From a virus, in the IMG/VR virus record IMGVR_UViG_3300047369_000561, positions 1-50,366 of that record: DNA of 50,366 nucleotides. One strand, given 5' to 3'. The notes beneath the pieces are model-generated. The model ran no database searches and had not been told where the DNA came from. It worked only from the letters and a program-made list of their open reading frames with translations. The position numbers and the translations under genes were made by a program. This document shows positions 42,016-48,749 of the stretch, piece by piece. Each line of letters begins with the position of its first letter. The first letter of the stretch is position 1.

Positions 42016-43955
42016 GCTGGGATGACATCGCGAACGAACTGACCGAGATGGGCATCAAGGTCATTCCGACCTACCCTGAAGACCATCCGACCAAAAAGAA
42101 ACAGCCGCGCTTTGCTTGGAAGCGATGGCAAACCGAGTGGCCCGACGAACACCAGCTCGAAGAATGGGCCAAGCAAGCGCCCGACAGCGAGTGGGGCAGT
42201 CCAACAGGGGCCGACAGCGGCTACGTCGTCGTGGACATCGACAGCGAAGACCTGCTCGACTCTGCTAAAGCGATGGGTCTATGCACCTCGCCCGTCGTGG
42301 CTCGCACCACGAGGGGTTATCATTACTACTACCAGCACCCCGGCGACGGGCCGATCAAGAATAAGGTTGGCTCTGCTGTAGCGCGCAGCGACAAAACGTG
42401 GCCCCGCGTCTCCGGGCTCGACTTTAAGGCGGACGGTGGGTACGTGCGGGTGGCACCTAGCGGAAGCGTGCGGTGGCTTTGCACCGTCGATCTCAGCGAG
42501 GCACCTGAGTGGCCCGGCTACGCCTTCGAGATGGGTCATTTGCAATACTTCGACAAAGCCGACGCCGCCGAACTTGGGTTTGCCGCGTTGCACGCCATGA
42601 CACCAGCCGAGGCTTTCATCGACGCTGCCGAGCAGCAGGGTGGCAAGATCAGGGAGGGTGGCCGCAACCAAGCCTTCGCTCGCCTATGCGGCTACCTTGC
42701 CAGCGCCGCTAGTGGCCTTACGCTCGCAGAGGCGGAGGCTCGTGCGTACGAACTCGCCGACAAACATCTCGAAGGTTTCGAGCAGGAAGAGGCTGAGCGG
42801 ACGTGGCAATCCATTGTCGAGATGGAGCAGCGTCAGAACCCTGACCGCTTCGAGACCTCGACGCCGAAGCTGTCGTCTCGTTTTCGGGCGATCACAGCGG
42901 CCAACCTCGACGACTACGCAGCCGCCCTGCCCGACCCGCCAAGGCCAATCATCGAACACCTGTTTCAACGTGGCGCTGCCACGCTCGTCAACGGTTACTC
43001 GGGATCAGGGAAGTCGAACTTTGTCTTGGGCGCACTCATGGCAGCGTGCGACCCCGACCACCTCAACGAGTTTGTTGGGCCGCTGTTCGTACAGGAGACC
43101 CCGAAGGTTCTCTATCTCGACCCGGAGAACAGCGAGTACACGATCATCGACCGGATGCGTTCGATGCGCGGCATGTCTAAATCGGGTGACAACCTGCACG
43201 TTTTGCCAGCTCGACTGTTCAACGATGGCGACTGGGAGGATACCGCCTTCGACTTTGCCAATCGAGCCGAGGCGATGGATGAGCTCGTGACCATGGTCAA
43301 GCAGGGGCGCTACACGACCGTCGTCATCGACACCGTGCGCTCTCACTTTCCCGGCATGGAGGAGAGCCGTGCTGAGGCGTGGACGGGCTACAATAAGCTC
43401 ATCATGCGCCTGAAGCGCTTAGGTTGCTCGGTCGTGCTGCTGCACCACACCAACAAGGCAAGAGACGACGGCTTCCAGATCGAGAGTGGGTCAGCTCATC
43501 AGCTCACCAACATCGAGACCCAGCTCATCGTTCAGCCCGCCGTGGCGGATGAAGGTCTGGCTCGACGGATGGGTGGACTGTGGATTGACGACGAGAAAAA
43601 CTATGTGCGGTCGCTCGTGCCGGGTGGCGAGACGCGGGACATCAATCAGGCGATCCTGCTCGACAACGGCATGCTGGGGTCGGATGAAATCCTGCGCAAC
43701 ATCAGCCGCATCACGTTCGGCAAGGTGCGCGACAGGCAGGAGCAGCACAACCACCCGCTGCTCATGGGGCAAGCCTACTCCGTCACAGACGACAGCGTTC
43801 GGCTGGTCGGGATGAAAACGCTTCGACAGGTTGTGCATAGGGAGTTTTCCCTAGCACGGGCCGCTGGTCACAGCGACCCGCACAAGGACGTGGCGCGCAC
43901 TCTAAATCTGCCGCTCGCAGAAGTCCGCCGCACGATGGCGACCATCGGGTTTTAA
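42012..43955 (+). CDS. bifunctional prim-pol / RepA-like helicase
   Basis: A 647-residue replication initiator. Residues 5-160 are a primase-polymerase (archaeo-eukaryotic) domain: catalytic D75-I-D77 in VVVDIDSED, H104 in GYHYYY, and D137 in GLDFKADGG. Residues 310-560 are a RecA/AAA_25-type helicase: Walker A GYSGSGKS (328-335), Walker B with D440 in VVIDTVRS, and the LLHHTNKA sensor motif. A helical linker lies between, and the C-terminal 90 residues probably bind DNA. Such fusions open and prime phage origins. The AT-rich repeat region downstream (44149-44390) is its candidate origin. It converges with a small minus-strand gene. Confidence 0.9.
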   Translation: MSWDDIANELTEMGIKVIPTYPEDHPTKKKQPRFAWKRWQTEWPDEHQLEEWAKQAPDSEWGSPTGADSGYVVVDIDSEDLLDSAKAMGLCTSPVVARTTRGYHYYYQHPGDGPIKNKVGSAVARSDKTWPRVSGLDFKADGGYVRVAPSGSVRWLCTVDLSEAPEWPGYAFEMGHLQYFDKADAAELGFAALHAMTPAEAFIDAAEQQGGKIREGGRNQAFARLCGYLASAASGLTLAEAEARAYELADKHLEGFEQEEAERTWQSIVEMEQRQNPDRFETSTPKLSSRFRAITAANLDDYAAALPDPPRPIIEHLFQRGAATLVNGYSGSGKSNFVLGALMAACDPDHLNEFVGPLFVQETPKVLYLDPENSEYTIIDRMRSMRGMSKSGDNLHVLPARLFNDGDWEDTAFDFANRAEAMDELVTMVKQGRYTTVVIDTVRSHFPGMEESRAEAWTGYNKLIMRLKRLGCSVVLLHHTNKARDDGFQIESGSAHQLTNIETQLIVQPAVADEGLARRMGGLWIDDEKNYVRSLVPGGETRDINQAILLDNGMLGSDEILRNISRITFGKVRDRQEQHNHPLLMGQAYSVTDDSVRLVGMKTLRQVVHREFSLARAAGHSDPHKDVARTLNLPLAEVRRTMATIGF

Positions 43956-44137
43956 GACCGTGGACGCCGAGGTCCGAGGTAAACAACTCGGGCCTCGCCA
44001 AAAAGTTCTCTGACTTTATCGACCGCATCAGCCGCAACTGGGTCTTTCTCTCGGTTGCGCTGCCGCGCCTGTTCTCGCAGGCGTTCGGCCAATTCACTAT
44101 CGTGGAGGTTGTGGAGCGCTCGGTCAATCTTTGTCAT
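43952..44137 (-). CDS. small charged protein beside the octamer-repeat region
   Basis: A 61-residue protein rich in Arg, Asp, Glu and Leu, probably helical, with a basic Arg/Pro end (GPRRPRS). I do not recognise it. Its stop overlaps that of the prim-pol gene by 4 bp. Its start lies only 11 bp from the octamer tract at 44149, so whatever binds those repeats would also affect this gene. A DNA-binding or replication-control role is possible but unproven. The upstream GAAGAG serves as ribosome site and is part of the repeat edge. Confidence 0.5.
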   Translation of the reverse strand: MTKIDRALHNLHDSELAERLREQARQRNREKDPVAADAVDKVRELFGEARVVYLGPRRPRS

Positions 44138-44148
44138 CGCGCGCGCTC

Positions 44149-44390
44149 TTCAGAAGTTCAGAAGTTCAGAAGTTCAGAAATTCAGGATCAGATGTTCTGT
44201 TGTATCTTTTTTCTGTGCTCACAAGAGCACTGAAAAAAACCACGTTAAACACGATCAACTACTGAAGGAGGAACCTAGCCCGATTTTTTTGTCATGTCAA
44301 ATCGGATTTTATACGATTGGATTTCGCCCAATGGTTGCGCCTACCTACATGGCCACGGACACTGAATTTCTGAATTGCTGTATTTCTGAA
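44149..44390. repeat. opposed octamer repeats around AT-rich DNA; candidate replication origin
   Basis: Five tandem octamers at 44149-44188: TTCAGAAG three times, TTCAGAAA, TTCAGGAT. In the opposite orientation at 44359-44390 lie ACACTGAA, TTTCTGAA, TTGCTGTA, TTTCTGAA. The 13-mer 44173-44185 is the exact inverse complement of 44362-44374. Between them lies AT-rich DNA with a CTTTTTTCT tract, a GTGCTC/GAGCAC hairpin and an AAGGAGG site without a clear gene. Phased short repeats beside an initiator gene are typical of iteron origins. No gene is supported in 44138-44504. Confidence 0.6.
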
Positions 44391-44403
44391 TGCCTTGAAG
44401 CGG

Positions 44404-44434
44404 GGCGCTTTTTTGCCCTTGGGGGCAAAGCGCC
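44404..44434. repeat. GC-rich hairpin between the repeat region and the next promoter
   Basis: GGCGCTTT (44404-44411) and GCCC pair with GGGC and AAAGCGCC (ending 44434), with a three-T bulge and a short T/G loop. There is no downstream T run on either strand, so terminator function is not certain. It separates the candidate origin from the promoter at 44447. Confidence 0.5.
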
Positions 44435-44444
44435 ACGGAAGACT

Positions 44445-44484
44445 TGTTGACACTGAGCCATAAGGCGCATAAAAGATGTCAACA
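44445..44484 (+). promoter_or_regulatory. sigma70-type promoter flanked by TGTTGACA / TGTCAACA operator arms
   Basis: TTGACA (44447-44452), a 17-bp spacer, and TAAAAG (44470-44475) form a good -35/-10 pair. The -35 is within TGTTGACA (44445-44452), an exact inverted repeat of TGTCAACA (44477-44484). A repressor binding both arms would cover the promoter. GATTGG, also found at the repressor operator, follows at 44485-44490. Next gene ATG at 44505. Confidence 0.65.
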
Positions 44485-44504
44485 GATTGGATCGGATAAC
44501 GATC

Positions 44505-44798
44505 ATGGCTTCCGAGATCAGGCTGACCAAACGGCAGCTCCAGTGGCTCAAGCGCAATCAGTCGAGGAGGTCTTATGCAGAACAAGCCGAACATATGGGC
44601 GTCAGTATCGACACCCTCAAGCGCCTTCTCCACAAACATGGCATCCGCCAGTTTGACGGCGCAAAGTACGCCCGTCTCCCGAGCGAAGACGCGCCCCGTT
44701 GGAAGCGGCCCTGCCTCAGTTGCGGTTCAACCGAAGAGCGAGAGCGCACGCTCTACATGTGTAGCAAGTGCCGCGCCCGCCTCGGCTACTCGGATTGA
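44505..44798 (+). CDS. HTH plus zinc-ribbon regulatory protein
   Basis: A 97-residue protein. Residues 8-47 are a helix-turn-helix of the resolvase/IS-type (AEQAEHMGVSIDTLKRLLHKHGI) and residues 70-89 a zinc ribbon, C70-x2-C73 and C86-x2-C89. Such HTH-ribbon proteins occur as phage transcription activators or DNA-modifying accessories. The ATG at 44505 is preferred over TTG at 44487, which would lie in the promoter region. It is the first gene behind the promoter at 44447. It is a reasonable candidate to act on the GGACGACA late elements, but this is speculation. Confidence 0.72.
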   Translation: MASEIRLTKRQLQWLKRNQSRRSYAEQAEHMGVSIDTLKRLLHKHGIRQFDGAKYARLPSEDAPRWKRPCLSCGSTEERERTLYMCSKCRARLGYSD

Positions 44799-44804
44799 CC
44801 AATC

Positions 44805-45236
44805 ATGGTGAGCGGACGCGGAGCCAAGGCCAAGGGCGACAAGTACGAGCGCGAGCTCGCCGAATACTTCAATCGCGAATGCGGCCTTAACTCGCACCGC
44901 ACACCGCTCTCAGGCGGCGGACGCAAGGAAGCCCTCGCCGACCTACTCGGCACCCCCGGCATAGCCATCGAGGCCAAGCGCACCGAGAAGGTGAACCTCT
45001 CCGACTTCATGGCCCAAGCGACGAAGAACTGCGGCGCTGACCTGCCCGTGGTTATCACCCGCAAGAACCAACAAGCCATCGAGGACAGCTTCGTCTTCAT
45101 GCAACTCAAGGAATGGATGGACCTGTACCGCGCCTTCCTGACTCAGCAGGGCTACACGCCCAGCGACCAACCACCCGAGACCGACCAAACCACGACCCGA
45201 AAGGACACCCCCGCACCATGGGAAGAAAAAAACTAG
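44805..45236 (+). CDS. PD-(D/E)XK nuclease, Holliday-junction-resolvase-like
   Basis: A 143-residue nuclease. Residues 8-20 are GRGAKAKGDKYERE-like with a conserved Glu (E15/E17), D46 lies in ALADLLGTPG, and E56-A-K58 completes the motif. The last 30 residues are a disordered Pro/Thr tail. This is the layout of Hjc/VRR-type structure-specific nucleases, which cut branched DNA from recombination or before packaging. It starts 6 bp after the preceding gene and its end overlaps the next by 19 bp, so it is part of a tight operon. Confidence 0.8.
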   Translation: MVSGRGAKAKGDKYERELAEYFNRECGLNSHRTPLSGGGRKEALADLLGTPGIAIEAKRTEKVNLSDFMAQATKNCGADLPVVITRKNQQAIEDSFVFMQLKEWMDLYRAFLTQQGYTPSDQPPETDQTTTRKDTPAPWEEKN

Positions 45237-46024
45237 CACCACTCAAGCTCAGCGAAGACTTATGGGCCGACCCCAGCGAAATTTCTGATGATGACCTCGA
45301 CGACGCGCAGGAGGACTTCGCCGAAAACGTGGCCGACGCCGTCCGCATCATCGCCGCCGAGAACACTGGGACCGAGCGCGTCCTTGGCGTGGTCATCAGC
45401 GTCGTCAGCCTCGACAAAGACAGCCAAGCCACCGACGCCGACACCACGCGCTACATTGCTGGCGCGGCCTGCATCATGCCGCCCGAGTGGGAGAAGTACG
45501 AAGCACCCGTTATCGCAGCCGGTGCCAAGTGCATGAGCTCCCTCGCGCACACCACGTTCGGCCAAAGCGACGAGCCAACCGAGACCCCCGGCTACACACC
45601 GCCCGACATGATCCATCTCCGCGACACGACCATCGCCCGAGTGGAAGACCTGTTCGAGCTCTTCAGCGAAGGCCCACTGGAAAACGTCCCCGTGATGTTC
45701 CCTGCCGTCGTGGCCGACGACCTATGGCGGCAGGCCCGCTTTACGACCGAGGCGTCCATGTTCTGGCCCATCGTGCAGGAGATCACCGAGACCCAGCAGA
45801 TGCCAGCCATCAGCGACAGCCTCGCCAACTCGATGCTCTCAGCATGGACCGACGACACCAGCTTGACCCTGCAAGCCATGCTCTACGCGAACATGAACCC
45901 CGGCACCCTCGACGAGCTCGACCTCAGCGACCAGCTCTTCGATCTCTGCCACCTCGTGTGCAAACAAATCTTCGACGACCTCGAGACCATCGTCCTCGGC
46001 GCACCGGAAAAACTGGATGCGTGA
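45218..46024 (+). CDS. acidic protein of unknown function
   Basis: A 268-residue protein, strongly acidic (Asp/Glu around one fifth), mostly helical, with hydrophobic strands near residues 45-60 (RVLGVVISVVSLD). I know no family. The ATG at 45218 lies within the end of the nuclease gene, and the stop shares a base with the HNH gene (TGATG). The high acid content could suit a DNA-mimic or a partner of nearby nucleases, but also a soluble helper. No Cys cluster, signal peptide or membrane segment is seen. Confidence 0.65.
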   Translation: MGRKKLAPLKLSEDLWADPSEISDDDLDDAQEDFAENVADAVRIIAAENTGTERVLGVVISVVSLDKDSQATDADTTRYIAGAACIMPPEWEKYEAPVIAAGAKCMSSLAHTTFGQSDEPTETPGYTPPDMIHLRDTTIARVEDLFELFSEGPLENVPVMFPAVVADDLWRQARFTTEASMFWPIVQEITETQQMPAISDSLANSMLSAWTDDTSLTLQAMLYANMNPGTLDELDLSDQLFDLCHLVCKQIFDDLETIVLGAPEKLDA

Positions 46025-46380
46025 TGCGTAAGCCCGGACCATCGCGCAAGCCCCGCCGTAGCCGCGCAGGCCGCAAGCCTCTGCGCCCCTCGACCCTCAC
46101 GGGCGACCGCTGCCACTACTGCGACCGTCTTCTCGTCCTCAGTCAATACGACCAGCCCGACAAGCTCACGCTCGACCACGTCATCCCTCGAGCCCTCGGC
46201 GGCACCGGGGAAAACACCGACCACGACAACGTGGTCCTCTGCTGCCTCGCCTGCAATCACGCCAAGGGCGGGCGCACCCCACGAGAGGCCATGGCACTCG
46301 GCCTCCTCCCCCACTCAGACCGAGCCATAGAGACCGAGCAGCGCGCAATCACCGCCCTCGGCTCCTCAGTGGACTTGTAG
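46024..46380 (+). CDS. HNH endonuclease
   Basis: A 118-residue protein. A basic 26-residue start is followed by C30-x2-C33, the L-D51-H52-VIPRALGG motif, N69 and the C74-x2-C77-N-HAKGG segment: a zinc-stapled HNH nuclease with beta-beta-alpha metal fold. Free-standing HNH proteins are either packaging helpers of the terminase or homing endonucleases; in a circular map it would lie about 4.6 kb before the terminase genes across the integrase. The start shares a base with the preceding stop. Confidence 0.88.
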   Translation: MRKPGPSRKPRRSRAGRKPLRPSTLTGDRCHYCDRLLVLSQYDQPDKLTLDHVIPRALGGTGENTDHDNVVLCCLACNHAKGGRTPREAMALGLLPHSDRAIETEQRAITALGSSVDL

Positions 46381-46388
46381 GAACGACC

Positions 46389-46766
46389 ATGTATGCCCGC
46401 ATCATCCTCAGCGCCCTCGCGCTCACCGCCTCAGCTTCAGCCCCAGCGCTGGCCCAGCACCAGCCCTTCACCTCACCCCCGTGGGAGTGGATGACCGAGC
46501 TCAACGCCACCGTAGACCAGCCCGAAGCACCCTTATGGCAATACACACGCGGCGTCATTGCTGGCGTCTCGGCCATGAGCACCCTCGGCCACGGCTCGCC
46601 CATCATCTGCATGCCGCACTCGACCTCGAACTTCGACCTGCTCTTCGCCTTCGGCGCGTACTTGATCGACCAAGACATCATCGACGAGCCCTCAGCAATC
46701 CTCGAGATCGTGGCCCCTTTGGCCATCGTCTCGGCCTACCCGTGCCCACAAGGACAAGCGCTGTGA
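46389..46766 (+). CDS. secreted protein with Rap1a/Tai-like pattern
   Basis: A 125-residue protein with a clear Sec signal peptide (residues 1-23, hydrophobic core ILSALALTASAS, cleavage after ALA in PALAQ). The mature part has two cysteines and a pattern YTRGVIAGVSAM...ICMP...AYPC like the small helical Rap1a/Tai immunity family, periplasmic proteins known to bind amidase effectors. In a phage this could protect the lysogen or interfere with an amidase. The match is by pattern only. It ends in a CGCTGT/ACAGCG hairpin (46759-46774) overlapping the stop. Confidence 0.65.
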   Translation: MYARIILSALALTASASAPALAQHQPFTSPPWEWMTELNATVDQPEAPLWQYTRGVIAGVSAMSTLGHGSPIICMPHSTSNFDLLFAFGAYLIDQDIIDEPSAILEIVAPLAIVSAYPCPQGQAL

Positions 46767-46928
46767 CAACAGCGTCAGCGGGGGGATGAAACAGGGGCGC
46801 ACCCAAAGCGTCCGACTGCCTTCTGCCCCGTGCCCACAACGCCGAGCGACTTCTCTCCCCGCTCGGCATGGACCCCGCCGCCTCCTCCTCCCGTTCCTCC
46901 CACGGGTGGCGCGGGGTCCAACTCACAA

Positions 46929-46999
46929 GGCGGCAGCGCCGGATCAACCGATATTCTACGGGGTAGAAACGTCCGATCCTCATAGCAGGCGCTGCCGCC
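46929..46999. repeat. nested long inverted repeat between early and late genes
   Basis: The perfect 12-bp arms GGCGGCAGCGCC (46929-46940) and GGCGCTGCCGCC (46988-46999) enclose GGATC/GATCC and TTCTAC/GTAGAA (46954-46959, 46963-46968) with a GGG loop. No T run follows. The intergenic region 46767-47067 holds no other gene. It could be a structured RNA, an insulator or a protein-binding site. The late element copy H begins 11 bp after it. Confidence 0.6.
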
Positions 47000-47009
47000 C
47001 CACCCCCAC

Positions 47010-47067
47010 GGACGACACCAAGCCCACTCGGCGCTAGTCTCTCTGCACACACAACGCGAGAGCCCCC
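47010..47067 (+). promoter_or_regulatory. GGACGACA late element, copy H
   Basis: GGACGACA at 47010-47017 lies 58 bp before the ATG at 47068, the same spacing as copy C. CTAGT occurs at 47034-47038, and CTCTC (47039-47043) pairs with GAGAG (47058-47062). It is the only copy outside the structural region and does not follow a stop codon, which suggests that the gene at 47068 belongs to the late set. Confidence 0.5.
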
Positions 47068-48021
47068 ATGGTAGACGTTCCCATTCCAGCATCCCGGCCC
47101 AGCTTCGGCGACAAGGCGTACCAGTCGCCCATCTTCTTTGGCGACCGAGCCGAGCTCCCTTCGTACTTCAAGTCTCAGCGGCGTATCGCCCTCGACTTCA
47201 ACGCGGGCGGCGGACGTGGCGTAGAGATTATCGTTCCGAACGACCCAACCGAAGCCGAGCTTGCGGCCTCACAGGCCTACGTGCAGGGCGTCAAAGAGTT
47301 GATGGAGAAGTATGGCTACGAGAGCTATCCAATCCGCATCTCGGCCTACAAACCCGGCGTCAAGCGCGTCGGCATGGAGAACAAGTCCGGCATCAAGAAC
47401 ACGTTCCACACGGAGCCGTTCTTCGCCGAGGACAAACAGGCGGTAGACATTTTCATGGACCCCGCCTTCCAAGGTGAGTATGCCACCCTCCTCGACAGCA
47501 CCCTGCGCCAAATCCCCGGCTCAGTCACTATCGCACCTCATGGCGTCGGCAGGGATAAGGGCGCGTCCTTCACACGCGACGGCGAGACGCACACGGAGAA
47601 CTCCCTCGGCTTCGCCATCCTCGCCCAACTCAACGGCGGTTCAGCGTCACCCATGGAGCTCATGCCCGACACGACGGGCGAGAAATCCTACAGCCGGGAG
47701 CTCATGCCCGACATCATCGACGGAGAGATAGAGTACACACGCGAGTACGTTGGCAACCAACCCTCTCAGCGCACAGCGCAACCACAATACGAGGACCGCG
47801 TCCTCGTAGACATTCCGCACGAGACCGTCACTGGCCCCGGTAATTTCGCGAACCTCGCACTAGGCGAGGAGGTAGACTTGGGGGAGCAACCCCCCAAGTT
47901 CGAGCCCGACATGACCGACAGCTTTGAAAACACCGTGACCACGATGGACTATGTCGTCGGCTTCGAAGACCTGATCCGCCAGCTCGCAGAGCCAACCATC
48001 AAAATCCAGTACCGCTCCTAA
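47068..48021 (+). CDS. late-type protein, possible cell-wall hydrolase
   Basis: A 317-residue protein. Residues 35-150 have alternating strands and helices (IALDFNAGGGRGVEIIVPND, then KNTFHTEPFF, then TIAPHGVG), a pattern I recall from phage proteins of unclear role and loosely like zinc amidases, with His and Glu in HTEPFF. The C-terminal 150 residues are acidic, with a twice-repeated ELMPD segment, and look virion-associated. Its late element suggests expression with the structural or lysis genes. It converges with a minus-strand gene with a 4-bp overlap. A second peptidoglycan enzyme is my best guess, at low certainty. Confidence 0.6.
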   Translation: MVDVPIPASRPSFGDKAYQSPIFFGDRAELPSYFKSQRRIALDFNAGGGRGVEIIVPNDPTEAELAASQAYVQGVKELMEKYGYESYPIRISAYKPGVKRVGMENKSGIKNTFHTEPFFAEDKQAVDIFMDPAFQGEYATLLDSTLRQIPGSVTIAPHGVGRDKGASFTRDGETHTENSLGFAILAQLNGGSASPMELMPDTTGEKSYSRELMPDIIDGEIEYTREYVGNQPSQRTAQPQYEDRVLVDIPHETVTGPGNFANLALGEEVDLGEQPPKFEPDMTDSFENTVTTMDYVVGFEDLIRQLAEPTIKIQYRS

Positions 48022-48284
48022 CCCAGCGCCACAGCGTCGAGGACATCCTGCAAAATCCAGCGCATGTCCTTCTCACTCATGGCCTCGATCAACTCGCTCA
48101 CGGCCTCAAACGTATCGGCTCGAGCGTCATCGCTCTCAATATTGATAGCATTCAATGTCACGTAAAACGCACGGATGTTCTCCGTTCGTTCACGCACGCG
48201 GTCGTCAAATTGACACGCCCTCAGCAGTAAATGAACAAAAGCCTTGCCAGTCGTCTCGCGACGGGCAACAAGCAAATTAGCCAT
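48018..48284 (-). CDS. small helical protein near the integrase
   Basis: An 88-residue helical protein of unknown function, with acidic and Arg-rich heptads and no recognisable domain. The ATG at 48284 is preferred because GAAAGGA lies at good spacing just upstream; a longer in-frame start at 48404 would read through a terminator hairpin. Its stop overlaps that of the late gene at 47068 by 4 bp. Confidence 0.6.
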   Translation of the reverse strand: MANLLVARRETTGKAFVHLLLRACQFDDRVRERTENIRAFYVTLNAINIESDDARADTFEAVSELIEAMSEKDMRWILQDVLDAVALG

Positions 48285-48543
48285 TCGAAACAGTCCTTTC
48301 GTGGTGGTAATAACGTCGAAGCCTTGGTCGGTCTCGGCGTGGTTGGGACCGACGGGAGCAACACACTCCCGTCGGTTTTTCTTTGGGCGGCGCACATAAC
48401 GCACCGCCCATAGGCTCGAAGTCGTTCACTCGCGTCAACAAGTTTTCACTCATAGCCTCACGCTCAGCGACGCCAATGCACTCCACAAGCCAATCCTGCC
48501 GCTCCACCCAACCATTCAGGCCAGCGGCAGTAATCTCAATCAT
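48277..48543 (-). CDS. possible small upstream protein reading through a hairpin
   Basis: An 88-residue frame overlapping the start of the gene at 48284 by 8 bp. Its first 50 residues look protein-like (MIEITAAGLNGWVERQDWLV), but the rest is Arg/Pro/Cys-rich and translates the hairpin at 48348-48376. No strong ribosome site precedes the ATG. It may be real with a spurious tail, a leader peptide, or no gene at all. Confidence 0.35.
   Translation of the reverse strand: MIEITAAGLNGWVERQDWLVECIGVAEREAMSENLLTRVNDFEPMGGALCAPPKEKPTGVCCSRRSQPRRDRPRLRRYYHHERTVSNG
48348..48383 (+). terminator. intrinsic terminator, plus-strand direction
   Basis: Perfect 11-bp stem ACCGACGGGAG (48348-48358) and CTCCCGTCGGT (48366-48376) with a 7-nt loop, followed by TTTTTCTTT on the plus strand. 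It would stop transcripts coming from the gene at 47068, 330 bp upstream, before they reach the integrase; the small minus-strand genes lie across it. Confidence 0.8.
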
Positions 48544-48749
48544 ATCAATGTCTTAGGTTCAACCCAGCAGAACGCAGCCAAACGAAGCGTAATACGCAGC
48601 GTACCCCCAGCAGCCCCCTCTCAGCACCACACATTCCCAGTATTATCAGTGGGTTAGCCCCCTTATCCACAGAAATCTGCACTCCACGCCAGTCCATTTG
48701 CGCTCCACTTCCTTCATCTTCGGCTCCTCAACAAAGGAGACCGACCAAA
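48544..48749 (+). promoter_or_regulatory. integrase leader with DnaA-box sequence
   Basis: A 206-bp region with no gene. It holds TTATCCACA at 48663-48671, a perfect match to the DnaA-box consensus, and a short odd palindrome GCGTA-A-TACGC near 48588. AAAGGAG about 15 bp before 48750 is the integrase ribosome site. The core phage attachment site may lie here but no repeat reveals it. Confidence 0.45.

Noticed and set aside
44055-44450. 131-codon frame across the octamer-repeat region
   Set aside because: It runs through tandem repeats and a GC hairpin, has no good start signal, and its content looks like translated non-coding DNA.
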